From Streptomyces rhizosphaerihabitans (GTDB lineage Bacteria; Actinomycetota; Actinomycetes; Streptomycetales; Streptomycetaceae), in assembly GCF_025399795.1 (NCBI RefSeq), contig NZ_JAODTZ010000003.1, forward strand, positions 186,001-250,000: a stretch of DNA of 64,000 nt, read 5' to 3'. The notes under the pieces were generated by a model. That model did no database searches and was not told the origin of the DNA. It worked only from the letters and a program-made list of their open reading frames with translations. The translations under genes and the position numbers were made by a program. Of this stretch, positions 43,252 through 51,689 are shown piece after piece. The number at the start of each line of letters is the position of its first letter. Within the stretch, counting starts at the first letter, position 1.

Positions 43252-44097
43252 TCAGGAACCGGACGGATTCACCCCTTGCACGCTCCACCATTTCGAACGC
43301 ACCGGCTTGTCGAAATAAGAATTCCGGCGCCCACAGGTCAAAATCATCGCCGTGTATCCGTCACGCAGCAGTCCACCCGGCTTTCCTACGGGAAAAATTT
43401 CGACATCGTCCGAATACCGACCCACCACGTCGGCGATCTGCGATTTACTCACATAACAGGCCGGAAACCATTCGGCGCCGACCTTGTACCCTTCCGAATG
43501 CTCCATGAATGCGGCGGCAAAAGGCGCTCCGGGCTCCAGGGAACTCAGGAAGCAGCCGGTTCCGCGCTCGAATTCCTCATAGGAGGTGGACATCGACTCG
43601 GCAACGAAGAACATGGTCCCGATGGACCAACGCCCCTGGCTCCGGTGAAGGTCGAACAGATTCCCGCGCTTGACACGGACGGCCTCCTCGAACCGCACTT
43701 TGCGGTCCGCCTCGAGTGCGCTGTAGACCTCGTGCTTGTCCCCCTTGGAGAGCACCTCCCAGAACTGGTCCCACGACTGGTCGAAGCCACGGCGCTGACT
43801 CTTCAGATAGCGCACGTTGGCGGACGAGCGCTCCAGCAGCGTGATCCTGTCGCACCAGGGCAACATGGTGAGAGCGGGATAGAGATTCGCTCCGGCACCC
43901 ACGTCGATTCCGGAAAGCATCCTTCCGGAATTCTCACGGAAGTGATCACTGAAGCGGTCCCGGACGATGGAGATGATCTCCGCATCATCAGGATGCAAGA
44001 TCCGATAGTTGTGATCAATGTACACCTCGGGGTCGAACGCGTCCCAGGGTGCGTCATCGTTCAGCTTTTGCCCGCCGTCCGGCGATCTCGAGGCCAT
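43252..44097 (-). CDS. SAM-dependent methyltransferase, NNMT/PNMT/TEMT-like (SCO2525-like)
   Basis: About 281 residues. SAM motif I is GIDVGAGANLYPALTMLP, the acidic end of strand 2 is ITLLERSS, and the long insert SWDQFWEVL with the downstream motif FVAESMSTSYEEFERGTGCF is typical of the small-molecule N-methyltransferase (NNMT-like) family. DAFDPEVYIDHNYRILHPDD forms the N-terminal lid. First gene of the six-gene operon. ATG 44097 is chosen; GTG 44145 is possible. Its codon use is less GC-rich than that of its neighbours. Substrate unknown; from memory it matches the SCO2525 family. Confidence 0.82.
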   Translation of the reverse strand: MASRSPDGGQKLNDDAPWDAFDPEVYIDHNYRILHPDDAEIISIVRDRFSDHFRENSGRMLSGIDVGAGANLYPALTMLPWCDRITLLERSSANVRYLKSQRRGFDQSWDQFWEVLSKGDKHEVYSALEADRKVRFEEAVRVKRGNLFDLHRSQGRWSIGTMFFVAESMSTSYEEFERGTGCFLSSLEPGAPFAAAFMEHSEGYKVGAEWFPACYVSKSQIADVVGRYSDDVEIFPVGKPGGLLRDGYTAMILTCGRRNSYFDKPVRSKWWSVQGVNPSGS

Positions 44098-44353
44098 CGA
44101 CCCAATGTAGCAACGTGGCTCGTGGCCCGTACCCCTTTCCGACACGGATCCTTTGCGAACCCTTGACACAGAGCTCGAGTCGAGCCCCCGACGAATCAGT
44201 TTTTGGCCCTAATTCCACCTTGAACGGACAGTTGTTGCCAGGAATGATGGCTTGACCTGTGCTGATCGAACCCGGGCACAGGGTGTGCGCCGACCGGCTC
44301 GTATTCACCCGTGCGAGACGGCACCTCTTTGACTCCTCTCACAAGGGGCCGAA

Positions 44354-44872
44354 ATGATTCCGCTGCCCGGAGACCACTTCCCGTCCGCCACCGGCTCGAC
44401 GCTGCGCCGATGGCCGGGCGACCGTCCCCTGAGCATCAGACCGGGCACCGAGTCGGACCTGCCAGAAGTCGTCCGCCTCGACGAGGAGGCCTTCCCGGAG
44501 GGCCCGTACGACTACGACATACTCCGGCAGTGGCTCGACGTGTGCGGCGACCGTCTGCTCGTCGCCGATGACGGCACCACCCTGCACGGCTACGTCGCCG
44601 TCGCCGCGACGCCGGATCCCACACGTACATGGATTGTCAGTCTCGCCGTCGCTCCCGGCCGCCGCGGACACGGACTGGGCAGGCAGTTGATGCTGGAGAC
44701 ACTGGGCCACCTGCGTTCCGACGGCGTACGTGAGGTGAGGTTGACGGTGGCGCCCTCCAACACGACCGCCATCGTGCTCTACAGGTCGTTGGGTTTCGTC
44801 CCTGTCGGGGGCATCCGCAAGGACTATCTCGGGCCGGGAAGGGACCGGCTGCTCCTCGCGCTCTCCTTTTGA
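44354..44872 (+). CDS. GNAT-family N-acetyltransferase
   Basis: 172 residues. After a 25-residue N-terminus comes the GNAT fold: LSIRPGTESDLPEVVRLDEE, the acetyl-CoA loop VAPGRRGHGLGRQLMLE (R-x-x-G-x-G/A), and VAPSNTTAIVLYRSLGFVPV. The last motif, N-x-x-A-x-x-L-Y-x-x-x-G-F, is that of ribosomal-protein and small-molecule acetyltransferases. AAGGGG precedes the ATG at 44354. Divergent from the six-gene operon; substrate unknown. Confidence 0.88.
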   Translation: MIPLPGDHFPSATGSTLRRWPGDRPLSIRPGTESDLPEVVRLDEEAFPEGPYDYDILRQWLDVCGDRLLVADDGTTLHGYVAVAATPDPTRTWIVSLAVAPGRRGHGLGRQLMLETLGHLRSDGVREVRLTVAPSNTTAIVLYRSLGFVPVGGIRKDYLGPGRDRLLLALSF

Positions 44873-44879
44873 CTCGCCG

Positions 44880-44952
44880 CACCAGGACCGCATCTTCGCC
44901 GAGGCGTTCCGGGCGCTGCGCCCCGGCGGCATCTGCGCGGGCAGCGGCAGTC
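44880..44952 (+). pseudogene. Fragment of a class I SAM methyltransferase gene
   Basis: An isolated stretch encodes HQDRIFAEAFRALRPGGICA then GSGS, the motif III region (F-R-x-L-x-P-G-G-x-x-x-G-S) of a class I methyltransferase. No start, no SAM motif I and no rest of the domain lie around it, so it is a remnant. It begins a few bases after the acetyltransferase stop. Confidence 0.65.
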
Positions 44953-45162
44953 GGCGGAGCCTGCGTTCCGCGCTGTCGCATGTGTCCGGGCTGTCGCATG
45001 TGCGCGACACGACGAACACGGCCGGTCCGCGGGGACTCCCGGCACGACCGAGCGTGGCCCGCTTCACGAAGGTGTCCGCGGACGTGCACCCGGCGGGCGG
45101 CTTCCCTCCGCTTCCCGGTTTCCGGCGACGCGCCCCCAGCGAGCCCTGGAGGGCCGCCCGGA

Positions 45163-45672
45163 TCAGTCCTGCGCGCCGAAGCGGCGTACGTACGCGCGCT
45201 GCCACGGCGTCTCCACCGCGTGCCGGTCGTAGTGCCGGCGTACGTAGGCCACCGCGTCCTCGGGCGGTACGCCGTCGAGGACGGCGACGCAGGCCAGGGC
45301 CGTGCCGGTGCGGCCGCGGCCGCCGAAGCAGGCGATCTCGACGCGTTCGCCGGCGGCCCGCCGCCAGGCCTCCGTGAGCACCGCGCGGGCCCCCGCCCGG
45401 TCGGCGGGCAGCCGGAAGTCCGGCCAGCGCAGCCAGCGGGCTTCCCAGGGGACCGGGGGCGGCTCCTTGCCGAGCAGATACACGGCGTACGTCGGCTCGG
45501 GACCTCCGTCGGCCGGAAGCGGCCGGCGCAGCGCCCGGCCCCGGATCAGCCGGCCGGAGGGCAACGACAGCACACCCGCGTCGCCCGGCTCCCAGGTACC
45601 GCTGTCGGCGTCGGCGCCGAATCGCTCGCCAGGGTGCGAGTAGGGCTGCGTATCGGGGTCGGTTTCGGCCAT
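45163..45672 (-). CDS. Protein-tyrosine-phosphatase-like protein (C-x5-R)
   Basis: 169 residues, soluble. The active-site signature is ACFGGRGRTGTALACVAVLD: Cys, five residues, Arg, with a G-R-T-G-T instead of the usual S/T after Arg. Upstream are PSGRLIRGRALRRPLPADGG and WLRWPDFRLPAD, where the D-F-x-x-P may serve as the general-acid loop. The end is PPEDAVAYVRRHY, common in dual-specificity phosphatases. It is probably a cytoplasmic phosphatase or phosphate-ester hydrolase. ATG 45672 with GGTGGA before it; the frame upstream is repeat DNA. Confidence 0.82.
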   Translation of the reverse strand: MAETDPDTQPYSHPGERFGADADSGTWEPGDAGVLSLPSGRLIRGRALRRPLPADGGPEPTYAVYLLGKEPPPVPWEARWLRWPDFRLPADRAGARAVLTEAWRRAAGERVEIACFGGRGRTGTALACVAVLDGVPPEDAVAYVRRHYDRHAVETPWQRAYVRRFGAQD

Positions 45673-45878
45673 GGGTCCACCATAGGGCGGGCCGGGGCAG
45701 AGGACCCGGGGCTGGACGAGGCCGGAGCGGAACCGACCCGGGATGTGGCGGGCCGGGAGCGCACACAGGCCCGGACACCCCTCCGGTACCGGGGCTGGGC
45801 AGGCCCTGGCCGGGACGGACCCCGGGCAGGCCGGACGCCGAACGGGCACAACGCCGGAGGAGTCCGAGGTCGGACGGG

Positions 45879-46012
45879 CCCGGAGTCGACCGGGCCCGGA
45901 GTCGACCGAGCCCGGAGTCGACCGAGCCCGGAGTCGACCGAGCCCGGAGTCGGCCGAGGGCCGGAGTCGGCCGAGGGCCGGAGTCGAGGCCGGAGTCGAG
46001 GCCGGAGTTGAG
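45879..46012. repeat. 16-bp tandem repeat array
   Basis: The unit cccggagtcgaccgag is repeated about four times almost perfectly (45879-45945) and then decays to ccggagtcggccgagg and ccggagtcgagg forms. The array occupies most of the gap between the NanR-like gene stop and the phosphatase start. The remaining gap (45673-45878) is GC-rich and shows no gene. Confidence 0.9.
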
Positions 46013-46050
46013 CGAGGCCGGGATGGGGCGGGACCGGAGCGGAGCCCCGT

Positions 46051-46809
46051 TCAGCTCACGCCGCGGGAGCCCTGGGCCGCCCGAGTCTCGATTCCCCGGA
46101 AATGGTCGGCCATCGCGCGCTGGGCGCCCTCGACGTCCCGGACCCGCAGGGCGGTGAGGATGTCGCGGTGACGGCGGGCCGTCACCTCCGGGGTGATGTC
46201 GTCGGTCCAGCCGCGCACCACGGCGACCCGCCGGAAGACGGTCCAGAACGCGCCGAGCAGCTGGGGCACGAGCGGGTTGCCGAGCGATGCGTACAGCAAC
46301 TCGTGGAACTCGCTGTCGAGTTCGGGGAAGGAGCGCCCGTCGTCGCCGGCCGTCTCCATCTCCGTGACGACGGCTTCGAGCCGGTCCAGCTCCTCCTCGG
46401 TCAGCACCTGGGCGACCCGGCTTATCAGCCCCTCCTCCAGCACCTCGCGGACCTGGAGGATCTCGGCAAGCGCCCCGGTCGGATCGTCCGGACGGGCGAG
46501 CGTGCGGAAGGTCAGTCCGTCGACGAACGGCGTCATGGACGCCTCGCCCACATACGTTCCGTAGCCGTGCCGGATCTCGACTATGTCGAGTGCCTGAAGG
46601 GCCTTGAGCGCCTCGCGGACCGAGTTGCGGCTCACGCCGAGATCGGTCATCAGCTCGGTCTCGGTGGGTAGCGGCGCGCCGGCCGGAAGCCCCTGGTCGA
46701 GGATCAGCTGCATGACCTCGCGCTGGATCTGACTGCTCACCCGGCGCTCGGGCCGCCGCCGGTTCCCGGTCTCCTCAGGCATGCGCCGCATCGTACGCTC
46801 GCTGGACAT
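46051..46809 (-). CDS. FadR-type GntR regulator (NanR-like) of the sialic-acid module
   Basis: About 252 residues. The winged HTH (about 30-95) reads LPTETELMTDLGVSRNSVRE followed by ALKALQALDIVEIRHGYGTYV, standard for GntR. The all-helical FCD ligand domain (about 100-240) has REVLEEGLISRVAQ and the metal-binding DSEFHELLYASLGN...H pattern. It is divergent from an ABC importer-lyase operon and should repress it until its ligand (sialic acid or a catabolite) binds. ATG 46809 has GGAGGTG about 9 nt upstream. The ligand assignment is inferred from the neighbours. Confidence 0.9.
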   Translation of the reverse strand: MSSERTMRRMPEETGNRRRPERRVSSQIQREVMQLILDQGLPAGAPLPTETELMTDLGVSRNSVREALKALQALDIVEIRHGYGTYVGEASMTPFVDGLTFRTLARPDDPTGALAEILQVREVLEEGLISRVAQVLTEEELDRLEAVVTEMETAGDDGRSFPELDSEFHELLYASLGNPLVPQLLGAFWTVFRRVAVVRGWTDDITPEVTARRHRDILTALRVRDVEGAQRAMADHFRGIETRAAQGSRGVS

Positions 46810-46875
46810 CGGACGTCCCACCTCCGGCCTGATTAAACGCCAAGTTCGGCCAACTGCCCTGATTCATACCGCCAT

Positions 46876-46886
46876 TGGTCGCACCA
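46876..46886. promoter_or_regulatory. FadR-type operator
   Basis: TGGT-CGC-ACCA is a perfect inverted repeat that matches the FadR-subfamily GntR consensus TNGT-N(0-3)-ACNA. It lies between the divergent regulator gene and importer operon, about 41 bp upstream of the operon's -35. Confidence 0.6.
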
Positions 46887-46916
46887 GTGGAAGATACGCC
46901 ATTCGTGTGCGATCCC

Positions 46917-46973
46917 TTGACCCTCTCCGCGCCCCCTCTTATGGTCGCGCTGCCCCCTATGACGTAGGACGTC
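46917..46973 (+). promoter_or_regulatory. Promoter of the sialic-acid importer operon with a second palindrome
   Basis: TTGACC (46917-46922), a 17-nt spacer and TATGGT (46940-46945) form a good vegetative-type promoter. Transcription would start near 46952. Just downstream is GACGT-AGG-ACGTC (46961-46973), a second inverted repeat that could bind the same or another repressor. Confidence 0.7.
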
Positions 46974-47059
46974 GTATCTCCTGCTCCCCGGGCCATCGCA
47001 CCGACCGCTCCACCGCCTCACCGGACCGCTCAACTGGACCACTCCTTGCTGGAGGAACC

Positions 47060-48688
47060 GTGCGCGACGTGAACCGCACTCCGGCGCTGCACCGCCGGTC
47101 GTTCCTGAAGTACACCGGGGCCCTGGGCGCGGCCGCCGCCCTCTCCTCGACCCTTGCCGCCTGCACGTCCGGGCCGGAGTCGACGAACGACACCGGCGGT
47201 TCGGGCAGCGGCCGGAACGCCACGCTGACGGCCGTGATCGGCTACGGGAACGACGGAAGCTGGGATCCGACGCAGACCGCGTCCGCCTTCTGCATGGCCG
47301 CCAACAACCACATCTACGAGGGCCTCCTCGACACCGACCCGATCTCCCGCGAGCCCTACGCCGCGCTCGCCACCCAGGTGCCCGCCGACCTCACCGGCAC
47401 GTCCTGGAAGTTCACGCTGCGGGCGGGTGCCACCTTCCACGACGGGAAGCCGGTCACCGCCGACGACGTGGTCTTCGTCTTCGACCGGATACTCGACCCG
47501 AAGACCCAGACCCTCGCCAAGGGCTTCTTCGCCAGCTGGCTGAAGGAAGTCCGCAGGATCGACGCGCAGAACGTCGAGCTGGTCCTCAAGTTCCCGTTCC
47601 CCGAGGGGATCTCCCGGCTCACCCTGGCAAAGATCATGCCCAAGCACGTCTTCTCCCGGCCGGGTGCCTGGGACGACGCGATCAAGGGCAAGGCGATCGG
47701 TTCGGGCCCGTACCGGCAGACCGCGCACCACCCGAAGTCCAACACGACGTTCGAGGCGTTCGCCGCCTACAACGGGCCGCGCAAGCCCGCCTTCAAGAAG
47801 ATGAACTGGCTGACCATAGTGGACGCCGCGCCCCGCGTCGCGAAGATCTCCGGAGCGAGCGCCGGCGCCCAGATCGCCGACAACATCCCGTACGCCAACA
47901 TCCAGCAGCTCCGCAAGGGCGGCATGACCGTCCAGGGCGGCGCGGGCATGAACAACCTGTTCCTGATGTTCAACACCCGGCACAAGCCGTTCGACGACGT
48001 CCGGGTCCGCCAGGCGCTGCACTACGCCATCGACACCGGCAAGATGGTCGAGGTCGCCCTCAGGGGGCACGGGAAGCCGTCGAACTCCTTCCTCAACGAG
48101 GCCAACCCCTCCTACCGGCCCGCGAAGACCGTCTACTCCTACGACCCGGAGAAGGCGAAGAAGCTCCTGAAGGCGGCCGGGGTCAAGGAACTGAAGATCG
48201 AGATCCTGTCGGTGAACGTCAGCTGGATCGTCGACTGCCTGCCGACCATCAAGGCGTCCTGGGACGCGATCGGCGTCCGGACGACGCTGGCCCCGCAGGA
48301 GACTACGGCCGTGTTCACCAAGATGGACCAGAAGCAGGACTACCAGGTCGTCGCCGCCGCCTCGAACCCCAACCAGTTCGGTCTCGACGCCGACCTGATC
48401 ATGCACTACAACTACGGCCCCCAGAACCCCTGGATGGGCTACGCCCGTTGGGCCGGCGACCCGGTCGCCAAGCAGCTCTTCAAGGACATGGACCGGGCGA
48501 CGCAGGAGCCCGACGCCGACAAGAAGAAGACGATGATCCAGGACTACATCGACGTCGTCGCCGAGCAGGCCGTGCTCTACCCGGTCGTGCACAACGAGCT
48601 GATGACCGCGTGGAATCCGCGTCGGCTCGCGGGGATAAGGCCGCAGCCCTACCCGGGCATCAACCTGCTGCAAGCCAAGTGGGTCTAG
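47060..48688 (+). CDS. ABC transporter substrate-binding lipoprotein (family 5, sialic acid or peptide)
   Basis: About 542 residues. The N-terminus has a Tat-like motif HRRSFLKYTGALGAAAALSS and a lipobox LAAC, so it is a lipoprotein exported folded. The rest is SBP_bac_5: GSWDPTQTASAFCMAANNHI, FTLRAGATFHDGKPVTADDV and DDVRVRQALHYAIDTGKMVE. The family binds peptides, nickel, or (in actinobacteria and Haemophilus ducreyi) sialic acid. Neighbouring lyase and sialidase genes favour sialic acid. GGAGG precedes the GTG at 47060. First gene of the operon. Confidence 0.9.
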   Translation: MRDVNRTPALHRRSFLKYTGALGAAAALSSTLAACTSGPESTNDTGGSGSGRNATLTAVIGYGNDGSWDPTQTASAFCMAANNHIYEGLLDTDPISREPYAALATQVPADLTGTSWKFTLRAGATFHDGKPVTADDVVFVFDRILDPKTQTLAKGFFASWLKEVRRIDAQNVELVLKFPFPEGISRLTLAKIMPKHVFSRPGAWDDAIKGKAIGSGPYRQTAHHPKSNTTFEAFAAYNGPRKPAFKKMNWLTIVDAAPRVAKISGASAGAQIADNIPYANIQQLRKGGMTVQGGAGMNNLFLMFNTRHKPFDDVRVRQALHYAIDTGKMVEVALRGHGKPSNSFLNEANPSYRPAKTVYSYDPEKAKKLLKAAGVKELKIEILSVNVSWIVDCLPTIKASWDAIGVRTTLAPQETTAVFTKMDQKQDYQVVAAASNPNQFGLDADLIMHYNYGPQNPWMGYARWAGDPVAKQLFKDMDRATQEPDADKKKTMIQDYIDVVAEQAVLYPVVHNELMTAWNPRRLAGIRPQPYPGINLLQAKWV

Positions 48689-48707
48689 GCGACAAGGGAG
48701 TTGATAC

Positions 48708-49667
48708 GTGGTCGCCATCGTCAGGATCCTGCTGCGCCGCGCCCTGCTGCTCGTGCCGCTGATGCTCGGGATCGTCCTGTTCGTGTTCCTGGTGATGCGG
48801 TTCTCCGACGTCGATCCGGCGTCGGCGTTCTTCCAGGGCGCCAACCCGACCCCGCAGCAACTGCACGACTTCCGGGAACAGAACGGACTGCTCGATCCGC
48901 TGCCCTTGCGCTACTTCCACTTCGTGGGTGACCTGCTGCACGGCGACATGGGCACCAGCGCGCTGACCCGGGCGCCGGTCGTCGAACAGGTCACCACCGC
49001 GCTGCCGCTCACCCTCCAGCTCACCTTCCTGGGGCTCGGCATCGCGGTGGTGCTGGCGCTGCTCGGCGGGGTCACGGCCGCGATCTACCGCGACCGGCTG
49101 CCCGACCAGATCATCCGGGTGGTGTCCCTGACCGGGGTCGCCGCACCGGGCTTCTGGCTGGCCCTGCTCATGATCCAGTACCTCGCCGTCGACCAGGGCT
49201 GGTTCCCGACCGGCGGCTACATCAACCCGGCCGACTCGCTCTCCGGCTGGCTGAAGACCATGGCGCTGCCCGCGCTCGCGCTCTCCCTGCCGGTCGCGGC
49301 CCAGCTCACCCGGATCGTGCGGACGTCCGTGGTCGAGGAGCTCGACAAGGACTATGTGCGCACCGCGATCGGCAGCGGGCTGCCGCCCCGGGTGGTCGTC
49401 GGCCGCAACGTCCTGCGCAACGCCCTGATGAACCCGCTCACCGTACTGGGCCTGCGCGTGGGCTATCTGCTGGGCGGCGCGGTCGTCATCGAGACGATCT
49501 TCTCGCTGCCCGGCATGGGCAAGCTGATGATCGACGCCGTGCAGAACGGTGACCCGGCGGTCGTACAGGGCGTCGTCCTGACCACGGCCATCGGCTTCGT
49601 GGTCGTGAACCTCGTCATCGACATCCTGTATCTGCTGGTCAACCCACGTCTGAGGGAAGCGGGCTGA
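48708..49667 (+). CDS. ABC importer permease, DppB-like
   Basis: 319 residues, about six TMs. N-terminal LLRRALLLVPLMLGIVLFVF, periplasmic-side loop, then the EAA-type coupling loop YVRTAIGSGLPPRVVVGRNV and the end IETIFSLPGMGKLMIDAVQN, all typical of the B subunit of oligopeptide-type importers. GTG 48708 with GGGAG about 8 nt before it, 19 bp after the lipoprotein stop. Its stop overlaps the next start (TGATG). Confidence 0.93.
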   Translation: MVAIVRILLRRALLLVPLMLGIVLFVFLVMRFSDVDPASAFFQGANPTPQQLHDFREQNGLLDPLPLRYFHFVGDLLHGDMGTSALTRAPVVEQVTTALPLTLQLTFLGLGIAVVLALLGGVTAAIYRDRLPDQIIRVVSLTGVAAPGFWLALLMIQYLAVDQGWFPTGGYINPADSLSGWLKTMALPALALSLPVAAQLTRIVRTSVVEELDKDYVRTAIGSGLPPRVVVGRNVLRNALMNPLTVLGLRVGYLLGGAVVIETIFSLPGMGKLMIDAVQNGDPAVVQGVVLTTAIGFVVVNLVIDILYLLVNPRLREAG

Positions 49668-51643
49668 TGTTCACGCGGAAGGATCTGACGGGGGCCCTCG
49701 CCCGGCCCGGTGTCCGGCTGCGCGGCTGGCGCAGGCTGCCGCCGCTGTCGAGGATCGCGGTCTGCTTCCTGACCGTGGTCGTGCTGACGGCGCTGTTCGC
49801 CCCCCTGCTCGCGCCGCACGACCCGCTCGACCAGCAGCCGCAGGTGGACGGCACCGGGCATCCGTCGGCCGGCCACTGGATGGGGCAGGACAGTCTCGGC
49901 CGGGACATCCTCAGCCGGCTGATGTACGGGGCACGCTGGTCGCTGGCGATCGGCCTCGGCGCCACCGCGCTCGCCCTGGTCGTGGGGGCACTGCTCGGCG
50001 CGCTCGCCGCGACCTCGCGCAAGGCGGTCGACGAGACCCTGATGCGCTGCCTGGACGTCGTGATGGCGTTCCCCGGCATCGCGCTCGCCGCCGTGCTCGT
50101 CGCCGTGTTCGGCGGCGGCATCACGGTACTGATCTGCGCGATCGCGTTCCTGTTCACCCCGCCCGTCGCCCGGGTCGTACGGGCGAACGTCCTCGACCAG
50201 TACGGCGAGGACTACGTCACGGCCGAGCAGGTGATCGGCGCCCGCACCCCGCACATCGTCCTCAGGCACGTGGCCGTCAACTGCGCGGCCCCCATCCTGG
50301 TGTTCTGCACCGTGCAGGTCGCCGAGGCGATCGTGTTCGAGGCCTCGCTGTCCTTCATCGGCGCGGGCGTACGGCCCCCGGACCCGTCCTGGGGCAGTGT
50401 CATCGCCGACGGCAAGAACATGGTGCTGACCGGCGGCTGGTGGGCCACCGTCTTCCCCGGCCTGCTGATGCTGGTCACCGTGCTGTCGCTGAACATCCTC
50501 TCCGAGGGTGTCTCCGACGCGTGGGCCGCGCCGGCCGCCCGGGAGGTGTCCGTACCCCCCGCCGAGGACCGTCTCGAAGCACCCGAGCCGGGCAGCGGCA
50601 CGGTCCTGGAACTCCCCGGTCTGGCGGAGGCCGCCGCGCGGCTGCGTTCACGGGCCCGCCCGCTCCCGTCCGGCCGGCAGCCTGTTCTCGCGGTCGAGCA
50701 TCTGGCCATCGGCTTCGAGAACCGGCACAGCGGTGTGGACATCGTCGACGGCATCAGCTTCGAGGTGTATCCCGGCGAAGTCCTCGGCCTGGTCGGCGAG
50801 TCGGGCTGCGGGAAGTCGCTGACGGCCCTGACCGTGATGGGCCTGGAGCCGAAGGGCGCCCGGGTGAGGGGCCATGTCCGTTTCGAACAGCGGCAGTTGG
50901 TGGGCGAGCCGATGCGGGTACGGCGCCGGCTGCTGGGCCACGAGATGGCGATGGTCTACCAGGACGCGCTGTCGTCCCTGAACCCGGCGATGACGATCAG
51001 GGCGCAGCTGAAGCAGGTGATACGGCGGGGCGGCAAGCGCACGGCGGCCGAACTCCTCTCTCTGGTCGGCCTCGATCCCGAGCGCACGCTGCGCAGTTAC
51101 CCGCACGAGCTCTCCGGCGGCCAGCGCCAGCGCGTCCTGATCGCGATGGCCCTGTCCCGCGAGCCCAGGCTGATCGTCGCGGACGAACCGACGACGGCCC
51201 TGGACGTGACGGTCCAGGCGCAGGTCATAGAGCTGCTGCTGCGGCTGCGGGCGGAACTGGACTTCGCCCTGATCCTCGTCTCGCACGACCTGGCGCTGAT
51301 CTCGGCCGTCACCGACCGGGTGGTCGTGATGTACGGCGGCCAGATCGTGGAGACGGGGGTGACGGCGGACCTGGTGGAGTCCCCGGCACACCACTACACA
51401 CGCGGGCTGCTGGGCAGCGTGCTGTCCCTGGAGTCCGCGGCGGAGCGCATGACGCAGATCAAGGGGGTCGTCCCCTCCCCGGCCGACTTCCCGGCCGGCT
51501 GCCGGTTCGCCGACCGGTGTCCGATGGCGAGCGAGGTGTGCCGGACGACGGCGCCGGACCTGGTCGGCCCGCACACGCACACGGCGGCCTGCCACCACCC
51601 GGCCGTCGACCTGCTGACCACGGAGAGCGAGGCCGTGAAGTGA
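49667..51643 (+). CDS. Fused permease-ATPase of the ABC importer (DppC-DppD type)
   Basis: 658 residues joining two subunits that are normally separate. Residues 1-290 are a DppC-like permease ([20 protein letters not shown], coupling loop [20 protein letters not shown]). A linker rich in Pro/Ala/Glu leads to an ATPase (about 340-640) with Walker [13 protein letters not shown], signature [15 protein letters not shown], Walker [13 protein letters not shown] and a C-terminal Cys cluster [14 protein letters not shown]. No frameshift is seen; the frame is continuous across the join. Fusion may fix the stoichiometry of the two parts. Confidence 0.92.
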   Translation: MFTRKDLTGALARPGVRLRGWRRLPPLSRIAVCFLTVVVLTALFAPLLAPHDPLDQQPQVDGTGHPSAGHWMGQDSLGRDILSRLMYGARWSLAIGLGATALALVVGALLGALAATSRKAVDETLMRCLDVVMAFPGIALAAVLVAVFGGGITVLICAIAFLFTPPVARVVRANVLDQYGEDYVTAEQVIGARTPHIVLRHVAVNCAAPILVFCTVQVAEAIVFEASLSFIGAGVRPPDPSWGSVIADGKNMVLTGGWWATVFPGLLMLVTVLSLNILSEGVSDAWAAPAAREVSVPPAEDRLEAPEPGSGTVLELPGLAEAAARLRSRARPLPSGRQPVLAVEHLAIGFENRHSGVDIVDGISFEVYPGEVLGLVGESGCGKSLTALTVMGLEPKGARVRGHVRFEQRQLVGEPMRVRRRLLGHEMAMVYQDALSSLNPAMTIRAQLKQVIRRGGKRTAAELLSLVGLDPERTLRSYPHELSGGQRQRVLIAMALSREPRLIVADEPTTALDVTVQAQVIELLLRLRAELDFALILVSHDLALISAVTDRVVVMYGGQIVETGVTADLVESPAHHYTRGLLGSVLSLESAAERMTQIKGVVPSPADFPAGCRFADRCPMASEVCRTTAPDLVGPHTHTAACHHPAVDLLTTESEAVK

Positions 51644-51689
51644 GGATTCCGCCCGACGTGATTCCGCCGACGGCGACCGGGGCCGTCTC

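Noticed and set aside
37484..44097. Six-gene operon considered as a plasmid partition or integrated plasmid module because of the ParA-like gene
   Set aside because: No ParB, centromere-like repeats, replication or integrase gene is present, and the P-loop is atypical.
45879..46012. Tandem repeat considered as a CRISPR array
   Set aside because: There are no unique spacers; the units are contiguous and decay gradually. No cas genes are in the window.
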